From: Rhizoclosmatium globosum
Lineage: Eukaryota; Chytridiomycota; Chytridiomycetes; Chytridiales; Chytriomycetaceae
DNA length: 64,000 nt
Reading direction: 5' to 3'
Assembly (NCBI GenBank): GCA_002104985.1
Contig: MCGO01000140.1
Span: 35,713-99,712 of the forward strand
The notes under the pieces were generated by a model, which ran no database searches, was not told the DNA's origin, and saw nothing but the letters and a program-made list of their open reading frames with translations. This document shows positions 55,545-64,000 of this stretch, in pieces (position 1 is the first letter of the stretch; every line of letters begins with the position of its first letter). Made by a program: the position numbers and the translations under genes.

Positions 55545-56435
55545 CTAATTTCCATTTATTTCTTTTTTTAAATGAATGATTTTAACTTTGTGACGTTTTG
55601 GATCGTTTGATAAACGATATTCCCAACCATCAAATTGCCTAATAACGTCCAAAATTTCATCCACTTCCGTCTCTGAAAAAATATCTTCCACGATTACTGT
55701 TTCAATCTTCAAATCAGGTAGATTTTTCAGTACGTCAAAATGTTTGTCGCTTCTAGTGTTCTCAAAGTGCAACAGTCTCAATGAAGGAAACATGCTCACA
55801 ATCTCGAATAAATTGGGCTCAACCAGATGATCATAGTAGCCATCTTCATACCGCAGGATCAAAGTTTGTAATAACGATACGTTGGCTTTAGCGTACGCGA
55901 ATAAGGCTCGATGTGTCCATCCGCAAACACGAAGGGTCTTTGGCTTTGAAATATCAAGAGCCCCAACGACTCTATCACTGTCATTGTCCATAGTAAGATC
56001 CAATTCATCAATGTCCAGCGTAAGTGTCGTAATTTGCTTCTTGGCGTATTCGAGTTTGTCCGTCCACATCTCCAAGTCTTTGGCACTGTACACCATCAGC
56101 CGTATCTTCCTCGTCACAAAATTGCTATACTGCGAGATTACATCTTCATCAGGCTTGGTGGCGTACTCCAGGTCCATGCAACCGCCAAACTGATTGCACA
56201 AGTCAATCAGCGTTTTTACGTCGATGTCGTCTGTGATCCATATAGTTTCTTTCTTTATCGTAAGCATAATATTTGGCCAGGTCTTGTTTAGCGGCAATTG
56301 CAGTTTCTGGGCAGCATTGAAGATGGTTGAAGCATAGTGGTTCAATCGAGGTACAGCTCTACAGAAGCGCATCAATGCTATGGCATCCAAGTAGCAAGCA
56401 ATAGCATCGAGGAGTTCATGAGGGAACGCATCCAT
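55545..56435 (-). CDS. F-box-like leucine-rich protein
   Basis: 296 residues, single exon. The N-terminus AFPHELLDAIACYLDAIALM fits an F-box, and later segments show LRR-like strands (LTLDIDELDL, KTLRVCGWTH, LQTLILRYEDG, LRLLHFENT, IETVIVED). It would recruit a substrate to an SCF ligase through SKP1. The retrotransposon at 56440 ends 4 bp upstream of the ATG, so any native promoter is separated from the gene by 6.1 kb or replaced by element sequence. Confidence 0.65.
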   Translation of the reverse strand: MDAFPHELLDAIACYLDAIALMRFCRAVPRLNHYASTIFNAAQKLQLPLNKTWPNIMLTIKKETIWITDDIDVKTLIDLCNQFGGCMDLEYATKPDEDVISQYSNFVTRKIRLMVYSAKDLEMWTDKLEYAKKQITTLTLDIDELDLTMDNDSDRVVGALDISKPKTLRVCGWTHRALFAYAKANVSLLQTLILRYEDGYYDHLVEPNLFEIVSMFPSLRLLHFENTRSDKHFDVLKNLPDLKIETVIVEDIFSETEVDEILDVIRQFDGWEYRLSNDPKRHKVKIIHLKKEINGN

Positions 56436-56439
56436 TTAT

Positions 56440-56513
56440 ATAGTAAAGTAAAGCTCAGTATTGGCGAGAACCGGGCCCCCCCTGAGTCGAGAGAGGTCAA
56501 GGTCCCTCCTTCC
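56440..56513 (-). repeat. split direct repeat B2, copy 2
   Basis: 74 bp starting ATAGTAAAG, identical to the internal B1. The adjoining host base triplet is TAT, as at copy 1. Confidence 0.92.
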
Positions 56514-56702
56514 TCAGGCGGAGCCCAGTGCCAAAACACGTCAACAGGAGTCGAACCTGAAGCTGAGCGAGGTGTTTGAGGGCTGACCGCAGTCCCTTTG
56601 GGAGTTACCTTTCCGTGTGGTAGACCCTCCTGATACGTGTTTTGGCGTCTTGGTGGCGAGAACTTGGGGTTGGTGGCGGGTTTGTCGTCGATTCGACTGC
56701 AT

Positions 56703-56878
56703 TGGACCGTTGCGAATTGGGGCTAAAATTGTTAATCTCCTTTACTTAAATCATTGGCGAAATTAATTGGGCATTAACATTCCATAATTTCTTCCGCCAA
56801 TGATATAGTAAAGTAAAGCTCAGTATTGGCGAGAACCGGGCCCCCCCTGAGTCGAGAGAGGTCAAGGTCCCTCCTTCC
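56703..56878 (-). repeat. joined A2-B1 split direct repeats, copy 2
   Basis: A2 is 56703-56804 (102 bp) and B1 is 56805-56878 (74 bp), joined as CAATGAT/ATAGTAAAG, the presumed circle junction. Confidence 0.92.
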
Positions 56879-56879
56879 A

Positions 56880-58152
56880 TTACTCATGTATGCGTGCCAG
56901 GATCCTGTTTGGCGAGGGGTGTGCTATCCAGGTGGATAGGAGTTTGGTCGGAGAATTTGAATGCTTGACAGCGGGGAAGAATTTGGAATATAGTTCTGCT
57001 GATTTTGTCGTTGACCAGCCCCCCTTTTTCATAGCTGCGTTTAGGGCGTCTAGGTCGGGTAAATCGTGATGTGAGAGCGTTTGCTGATCGCATTCCATAC
57101 AGCTTCGCGTCAAATGTAAAGCCAACTTCTTTGGCTGTAGTGTTGATCAGGTTTGTGGATGCCTTAGTGTTTAGTGTAATGTTTGAGGATGACCATGCGT
57201 AGGAGCGTTGTGTCAGTTGAGGGACGGCTAGGTTGGGAAATAGTAGGGACGATTTGTTGAAATCAATTCCGTATTTTATGCACGTTCGTATGTATTCCTC
57301 AATTGCGTGGATGGGGCAGTGTTCCTTAGTATTATCCCTTTTGACTACAAATCTGTCGGGTCCAGACGTCCGACATGTTTTGTGTAATACCATGACGAAG
57401 AAAATACCGCGTTTGTCCGGAAGGTAAAGGCATAAGTTGATATTTAGGCGTTTGATGTCACCTGGACGTCTCCCACATGCGTCCAGCAGTAATACAAAAG
57501 CGATTTGTTGTAACCAAGGTATGCGATGGCTGGACCCTTTTTGTGCCCTTAGCTTGTTTTGGTATGAATCAATAATGGTGTGGATTTCTGTTGAAAAGAT
57601 TGGTGTAGCTTGGATTGGTTGAACGAGTGCTTCTTCTGCCTCCTTCTCTTTCATCGCGAGGTGATATTTAACTGACTTTGATAAGCATGGGTTTTCGAGT
57701 GGTGACTTTCCAGATGTCCACCTTTGGAGACGACCAAGATTCTTGTAATGTACTGAGATGTGGGAGATCATGTTCCTCACAGATTGTGGCGACGAGCTTA
57801 TTTTACATAAGTTTGGTATTGTAGAGTTTTCAGTGTGAGGACACGCGATGGGGTTTGGGCACGTAGCTTTCTGACAAGTTCTGATTGTTCTGTTTCCTGC
57901 CGTTGCGGACCCCGCGTGTGGACACACGTGAAATTGAGTGTTTCCAAATCGCTCTCTATCGAACAGAAAGTCGCAGATTATTTCAGGTGTTACGTCTCCC
58001 TCAATGACGGGCGGCTTTATATTAGTTAAGTATGCCTTGAAGAGTCTTATGGTTGATTTTCGGGCCTGCGCTGTTGGCTCTTGACTAATGTACTGTTTGA
58101 GTTCTTCGTGTCGTCGTGTGTGTGTTAAAGGCGTAGAAGGCGAAATCCCCAT
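56880..58152 (-). pseudogene. tyrosine recombinase, copy 2, frameshifted
   Basis: Same protein as copy 1 up to MRSANALTSR. A 2-base deletion (57060-57062 region, GTAAATCG where copy 1 has GTATATTCCG) then shifts the frame, so the C-terminal segment with the catalytic tyrosine is out of frame. The protein would be inactive unless the deletion is a read error. Confidence 0.85.
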
Positions 58153-58163
58153 TGTTATAGATT

Positions 58164-60504
58164 TTATTGTGTTTTTGGCTCAAAGCTGAATGCGAAGAGA
58201 TCATATATGAGTGTAATAGAGGAGATGGATGGTCCGTTGATAGTGTTTTTGTATCCACGAACAGCGGTTGTGTCTCCCTTTGTTGCGACTAGATTGATTG
58301 ATTTTGCAAGTTGAGAGGCAGTTACCCAGTAAGGGTCGTACGAACGGGGTATGAGTATTGTGAAACGGACATTGATATTAAGTAAGTGCTGTAACGTTAT
58401 TCTCGCCATTCCAAAAGGTGGAAAAGCGTATATATTCCAAGATTTTTGTGTTAGGTTCAACGGACTCCAGCTTAGGAAATCCATATGGAACATGTCCTTG
58501 CAAATGTAGCGCGAAATGAAACGGCTGCATTTTTTGTTTACTGGTGAAGCCATTGCGTCCAGGTTAAAAGGGCCGTGTTTCCGAGATATGGATTCAAACA
58601 GTTCGTCGCTTAAACTGAAGTCGTTTTCGGAATTTTCGCGAGTTATTGCGTCGGATAGAGCGTTGGCTTTTGTGTCTAACCAATAGAATTCGGGCTTTGT
58701 GTTGTTGGCTCTTGCCGTGCGAAATAGTTCTTTGAGGATACTGTTAACGCGGGGGTTTCGAGAAGACCCTTTCTTTGCTGATAGGTAGAAAGCCATGTTA
58801 TCTATTCCAATCTTGTAAGTTGGTCTAGTAGTTGCTGTCTCTATAATCTTCCACAGATCCTTATTGGTAACTTGGAGTTTGAGAATCGCATTTTTTACAA
58901 TTGGGAGATTGATTTTAAATGATGATAGACAGGCTAGTGCCTCTTTTTCCATTATAGTGTTCGTGATTTCATCTGCGCCGAATTCATGCCCAGATTGGGT
59001 GCGTGCGATGTCTAGCACGGTGTTTTCGAATAGGGTTCCGCCCCACCTGTTGTTGTTTGCATCAGAAGTCTGGTTGATATCAATGTATTTGTGTTCGGGC
59101 AGAATCCAGTTATATTTTCTTGGTGGATCCTCTGACAGGATAGAACGCCATTCCCTGCAGTCGTCAATAATTTCGCTTGGATATGGAAGATTGATGTTGA
59201 TGTTGCGCGATGTGGATTCAATTAAGCTTTCTGCTATTGTGTTGTATAGTGAGCGAGTGATTGCATGTCCTCCTTGAATGCAGAAACTTAGATGGTTGAA
59301 CTTTCCGGCGAGGGACTCTAATAGTTGAAGTTGAAAGCTGATTTTCAATTGCGCCGATCATGCTGACATAAGAATCTCGTTTTTCTTTGGGAATTGAAAA
59401 GCAACGTTCATTGAAGTGTACTAATGCACCTAAGTACTGCACTGTATCATTTGGCAAAAAAGTTGATTTTTGGATGGAGACAAAGAAACCAGATCCAATA
59501 AAGACAAGACATACTATAGTGTTGGCGCGACGTGCGTCTGATATTTGTGTTGCAGTTGTCTTGATGTTGTTTCCTGGCTTGTGTATTTCTCCAATGCATC
59601 CGTCATCATAGAATATGCAGAATTCTATTCCTATCATTACAATGTATCTTTGGATTGCACTTGCTATTTCCATTTCTATCTGTGGAGAGCAGTTCCAACC
59701 AAATACTAGTGTTGTTGCTACAAATACAAATGTGGACGTTGATTCTCCTAGTGTTCCTACAGTTCCAAAATACTTTCTTGACTTTGGGTGTATAAGAATA
59801 TTCATATAACAGGATTTCGCATCTATTACTGATGCGTATTTGGAGATCCATGACGTTAACTCTCCTAAATGCGGCAGTTGAAACTTCTGCGGGGTACACC
59901 ATTTGTTTGGTTTTGTCATGTCGTCAAATTTCCGGAATTTATTCCTTTGCTCTACGACACCTGATGGATATATTATGTGTGGTAGTTGGGTCGGGGGAAT
60001 TTTCCCCATTTCTCCAACCAGTATGCGTGTTCCGTTTCTTAGTTCTTCTGCCAAACTCTCTTTTGCAAATTGTGTCGCTTCCTTTGACATGGGATGATTT
60101 CTGGTAACGTGGCTTCGTGGGGGAAGTTTTGATCCATTGTGTCCTTTGGTGCAGAACTCTTCAAAAGTCGCTCCTTCATTTAAATACCTTATACATGTGT
60201 TGTACTGGTCTCTTGTTGATGCCTGCAATATTCTTTCCCAAAACACACGCCGATCCTCAGAGTGAATGTTTACGCCGCCTGCCCTAAAGTCATCTGGGTT
60301 TGGAAAGGATAGATCAGATGGCGTTATATCTGAGTTGTCGGCTAATAGCAGATCAATGTTCTTGTTTATGTCTGTGTATGACATTGCGGTGGTGGAATGA
60401 CCTGTTAGGTTTCTCCAAGAGGTTGGAACGTGGTCTATGTGATTAAGCGTTTCCCACAGGGGTGACACTTGTGGTATTTTCTTGTTGGCTCTTGCTCGTG
60501 GCAT
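58164..60504 (-). pseudogene. RT-RNase H, copy 2, broken by a 17-base deletion
   Basis: The RT core with FYDDGC is intact from ATG 60504. A 17-base deletion near 59357, flanked by short GA/ATCA homologies, puts the RNase H part and tail in another frame. The truncated product would hold RT without RNase H. Confidence 0.88.
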
Positions 60505-60620
60505 ACTAGATGAGGGTCAATGAGATTATCCGTAATTGTAAATCTTATATTTTGAAACAAACAGACTTCTTAATAAAACCAAAACAAACCAACGAACAAA
60601 GACCAACAAAAACCAACAAG

Positions 60621-62414
60621 TTAACTTCGAGCTCTGCCTCTTTCTCGTTCACGTTCCCCTCCGCGCTCCCCTCCTCTTCTGAATCGGTCACGTTGAGGGG
60701 ATCTGCTTCTGTCTCTTCTTGGGCTTCTGCTTCTGTCCCTGCGGTAGTCACGATAGTCTCGAGGGCGATCACGGCTTCGGTCATTTTGACCAATGCATTG
60801 AGTCTTTTTGAAAAAACAGGCTCGGCCGCGTTCACAGAGTGAGCGGCAGTCTGCGTGGGAGTGACCTGACTTTCTGCAATGTGAACAGGTAGTACCCCGG
60901 TTTCCTTTCCGCGAGTCTTCGAGTTTTGCAGCTGAGGCCAGTTCACGGGTGAATTCAGCAGCAGATTTTGAGGCAAAGTCTCGTGCGATGGTGCTTTCGT
61001 CTGATTCGAGGACTTTTGTAAGCCAGCGGGCGGCGTCTTTTCCACTCCACTGTGGATAGTCTGTCAAGGTGGATACAGCTGCATCTAAGTGAGACTTGAC
61101 ACGTTCCATTCGAGACCTTGACACTGTTTGTCTGTCCCGTTGGTCAATGAAGGACTTTCTGTCGCTGCTTGACATACGACAGGCTGCGTTATGAAGCTCT
61201 CGGAGAACTTGCAGTACTTTGTAAGAAGATCGGTCATTGAAAATGTTGTAGCTAGATGGGCGCGAAGAGGAGGTGATCTCTCTCATTGGTTTTAGGAGTT
61301 CTGTGGAGAGTGCGTTGATGTACACAGCAGCCTAGTCGAGCGTGATGCAGATTAGCAACAGTCGAAGGGGTGTGGTTGGGTGTGGGAGAGATGGAATCCA
61401 GACACCGTGGCTCCTGTCAGAAAGGACAGCCACCTACAGTTGACGTGGCAAGTGAAAGCACTATGCGAGAGGTCAACCGGTAACCAGCAGCAATTGGCAG
61501 TGTCCTTTGTAGTGCTTGGGAGATTGGGTGGATCTGTCAGGTGTAGCAGCGGCCGGGGCACTTTGACGCCATTGTCAATGCAGCGCTCGTCATTGTGCCT
61601 TCAGCTCCACTGATAACCTTCCATACTGCCAGCTGACCAGGGATCGGTTTGCAATCGAATCCCCCACCAGTGGTTCCTTCCCTCCTTCCTCTGTTTTTGC
61701 TTCGAAAGTGCCGAGAAAGGGGAGAAGGGATCAGGATGGGGAATTGTACGCACCTTTCTACCTGCTGGAATACGGTGAAGGTCTGACTGAAGGAAATCAA
61801 ACTTGGTTTGTTTGAAACTCGCTTTCCTAGTAGATCTCAGAGGCGAACGGGCAGGGCTCTTGCTTCTTTTGCGGCGAGCTGGGTGGTCGTCGCTGCTATC
61901 ACTGTCCGAGGGATTGCTTTGAGAGGAAGGGACGTGAGATGGAGATGTGGGAGGAGACGGAGATCCCAAGCCTTGATACCACTCATCTTCTTCATTGGCC
62001 CCTTCGTCCTCCTCTTCCTCCTCTTCCTCCTCTTCGTCTTCTGCGCCGTTGTCACTGTTTCGAGGGTTGGGGGGAGGGATGTGGTTGTTGTTGTTGTTGA
62101 ATTGGTTTGGCTGCTGTGCCATTTGGACCACAAGTGGCGGTTCTCTTCCAATGTTTCCAAGATGATCCAGCCAGAAGTGGTGAAACCCGTCTTGGTCTGC
62201 CGGCGTTGGTTGTGCCTCCTCGCGAATATCGTCCGCGATCTCATTTCTGATTGCGTCCAGCACTGCATTTGGCAGTGGTGCCTCCAAGTTCCTCCAGTTG
62301 CACCAACGTGTAAGTGTTTGACGTGTTGCGTTTCGTAGTGGTTCCCAATTGATGATGATTGTCTGCGTTTCAAGGTTGTTCCATTGTGGTAGGGGGGGGT
62401 GGTTGGTTAGCCAT
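60621..62414 (-). pseudogene. Gag, copy 2, start region frameshifted
   Basis: Homologous to copy 1 Gag with exons 62414-61754 and 61331-60621 around a 422-nt intron (61753-61332). The G run behind the start codon is 8 long here (62392-62399) against 7 in copy 1, so the copy 1 start is out of frame; the frame resumes at an ATG at 62287. The zinc knuckle and RS-like tail are unchanged. Confidence 0.75.
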
Positions 62415-62442
62415 TGTGGAGCCGGGAGGAGTGGAGGCGCAG

Positions 62443-62544
62443 TGGACCGTTGCGAATTGGGGCTAAAATTGTTAATCTCCTTTACTTAAATCATTGGCGA
62501 AATTAATTGGGCATTAACATTCCATAATTTCTTCCGCCAATGAT
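62443..62544 (-). repeat. split direct repeat A1, copy 2
   Basis: 102 bp, matching A2 of the same copy and A1 of copy 1, ending 19 bp before the ATG of the OMS1-like gene. Confidence 0.92.
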
Positions 62545-62563
62545 TTTTTGAAAAAGAAAACAA

Positions 62564-63501
62564 ATGGTTCTCCCTGGACAACAACAACACCGCGGCTTCC
62601 CCCTCCGCGCAACGCCGCCACTTGTCCTCGGGTCCGTGTTTGCGTTCGTCTCGTCGGCGTATCTCGGGTTCCACGTGTTCCGTCTGTCGTCGCTCCCGTC
62701 GCCCGATCCGTCAATCAAAGACCCGCTTCGCCAGCGCGTCTCGCCAAAGTTCGCATCGACGGCCGAAGTCTACTCGTCAATTGCCGATTCGTACGATTCG
62801 GACATTGGCTGGGACGAGTGGTTCATGGGCCTCGATCGACGACGGAGAAGTGTTGCGGCAAAGTTGAAGGTTGGCATCGAAGAGTACTCGGAAGAACACG
62901 TAGCTTAAAATACTATACTCGGAAATAGGGAAACGTCATTGAAACAGCTGCGGGAACAGGAAGAAATCTGCGCTTTATTGCTGAAAACAAGGACAACATT
63001 CAAGCTCTCACTCTCACAGACGCTTCACCACACATGCTCGAACGTGCGTTTGACACTTTCAAAACATACAAGGACCTTCCCCCAACAAAGTTTTCTCTAC
63101 TTGACTTGTCTCCCCATCAGCCTCCTTCCACTTCTAATCCAACTCCCATTATCCCGCCCACACTCGAATCCAAGTTTGATACTGTCCTGGATACATTCGG
63201 TCTCTGCTCATACCACAACCCTACTCAATCCCTCGAAAATATGCTCAAACTGTGTAAACCAAATGGCCAACTCATTCTTCTTGAACACGGTCGCTCTGTT
63301 CACCCAATTGAGTTTATTAGTTCTTGGATAAATGATGCGCTCGACAAGACGGCTCAATCACATGCGAATAGATGGGGTTGTTGGTGGAACAGAGATTTGG
63401 AGACTATTATCAGGAATATCAAAGGATTGCAGATTGAGTCTATCAAAAGGTACCATTTCGGCACTACGATAGAGATAATTGCTCGAAAAGTAGACCAATA
63501 A
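62564..63501 (+). CDS. OMS1-like SAM-dependent methyltransferase, membrane-anchored
   Basis: Exons 62564-62869 and 62929-63501 give 292 residues. A basic, Pro-rich N-terminus and one transmembrane helix (LVLGSVFAFVSSAYLGFHVF) lead to YSSIADSYDSDIGWDEWFMG, the family's entry motif. The SAM-binding motif I ETAAGTGRNLRFI spans the intron. Then come TLTDASPHMLERA, FDTVLDTFGLCSYHNP and GQLILLEHGRS. Yeast OMS1 is a mitochondrial inner-membrane methyltransferase of the same layout. The substrate is not known. The donor is GTTGGC, slightly atypical, but the join rebuilds motif I exactly. The ATG lies 19 bp from the end of retrotransposon copy 2. Confidence 0.85.
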
Positions 63502-63605
63502 AGGTACCCATTGCGTATCGCTTAATATTTGATTCTGAATTCACTGGAGAATTCGTGGGCCAATGCGGAAAGATTTACTTAATTCTTATTTGAAGATCTT
63601 CAAGA

Positions 63606-64000
63606 ATGACATCAGAAGGTACTGCTCAAGGAACTGTCAAAGTTCACCGGCCTCCGTGCTCAATTTCAATCCTACTCTTGGTGGTTATACAAACGCTTGT
63701 TGTTGTAAGTTCATGTTCGTCGTCTCATACTATTCTCTAACCTTCGTCAGGCCTTAGTGGTCCTCCTCGTTCCACTCCTCCTCTCCGTCCGAAATACTAG
63801 AGATTCAAATCAATTATGCGTTGATACTGGTCGCTCTATTTCTGAATCACTCGTCCAAAAGATACAATTTGACGCGAATCAACTTGCTGTTTCCGCCGTC
63901 AATTCATGGCTCACCTACATTGAAGACACGATTACAAATTTCAACCTCGCAGTTCAAAACAATGTAGTCGATCCATTCAGCATAGACTCCGTATACGGCT
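63606..64000 (+). CDS. N-terminal part of a membrane sensor protein (runs off window)
   Basis: Exons 63606-63704 and 63751 onwards. The start is followed by a long hydrophobic segment (SILLLVVIQTLVVALVVLLV, rebuilt across the intron) and then VRNTRDSNQLCVDTGRSISE, beginning a helical ectodomain. This layout (short cytosolic start, helix, helical extracellular sensor) is common for receptor-type cyclases and histidine kinases of zoosporic fungi. The output domain is beyond the window, so the class is a guess. Confidence 0.6.

Larger units (their letters stand above)
56440..62544 (-). mobile_element. DIRS/PAT-type tyrosine-recombinase retrotransposon, copy 2 (damaged)
   Basis: 6,105 bp, nearly identical to copy 1, same gene order and same split direct repeats (A1 62544-62443, B1A2 56878-56703, B2 56513-56440). 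It differs by a 2-base deletion in YR (near 57061), a 17-base deletion in RT-RNase H (near 59357), one extra G in the run at 62392-62399 near the Gag start, and scattered substitutions. It lies between the starts of two divergent host genes. Low divergence means recent activity; the damage suggests this copy now depends on others. Confidence 0.93.

Noticed and set aside
1..64000. CRISPR arrays, bacterial operons or prophage genes
   Set aside because: No regularly spaced repeats; genes are spliced and eukaryotic.

Overview
The window looks like nuclear DNA of a fungus, most likely an early-diverging zoosporic (chytrid-like) one. The evidence is dense genes with many short introns (about 40-80 nt, canonical GT..AG), a fungal-type peroxisomal multifunctional beta-oxidation protein with two dehydrogenase modules, a BMT5-like rRNA methyltransferase, an Nsp1-type FG nucleoporin, a HET-type protein, and tyrosine-recombinase retrotransposons. 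The phylum is inferred, not proven. Many genes are on the minus strand, several divergent pairs share short promoters, and there are no operons.

Layout. 0-9.2 kb: a small uncertain gene, tRNA-Pro(UGG), and an F-box-like gene whose intron holds a complete 6.1-kb DIRS/PAT-type retrotransposon (split direct repeats; gag, RT-RNase H, tyrosine recombinase). 9.2-22 kb: NSP1, an unknown gene, a HET-like gene, two membrane proteins with LEA-2/WHy-like C-termini (one with an N-terminal WW domain), a PDE1-type cyclic-nucleotide phosphodiesterase, and the first of two pairs of tRNA-like repeats. 22-32.7 kb: FOX2, the second tRNA-like pair, SKP1 divergent from BMT5, an APC-family permease, a P-loop kinase and two neighbouring unknown genes that share a C-terminal motif. 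32.8-43 kb: the DNA polymerase alpha catalytic subunit (18 exons), two divergent single-pass membrane proteins with a WPPGS motif, a zinc-finger gene and a Sel1/TPR-like gene. 43-54 kb: one giant 13-exon gene for a NACHT-ankyrin (NLR-like) STAND protein with an N-terminal acylation motif. 54-64 kb: two small GPI-anchor-like secreted proteins, an F-box-like gene, a second, damaged retrotransposon copy, an OMS1-like methyltransferase and the 5' part of a membrane sensor gene.

Two points run through the window. First, at least eleven single-base frame breaks, mostly at short homopolymers, interrupt otherwise well conserved genes, including essential POL1. Assembly or base-calling indels are the simplest explanation, so 'broken' host genes here should not be read as pseudogenes. 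Second, both retrotransposon copies sit in or beside F-box-like genes: one in an intron, the other squeezed between two start codons that would otherwise be about 23 bp apart. The most interesting host locus is the NLR-like gene, about 3,440 residues, with a MGGGCSK N-terminus and a long acidic, repeat-bearing tail. Functionally the window covers ubiquitin ligase parts (SKP1 and two F-box-like proteins), nuclear pore, DNA replication, peroxisomal beta-oxidation, cyclic-nucleotide signalling and candidate non-self recognition proteins (HET-like and NLR-like).
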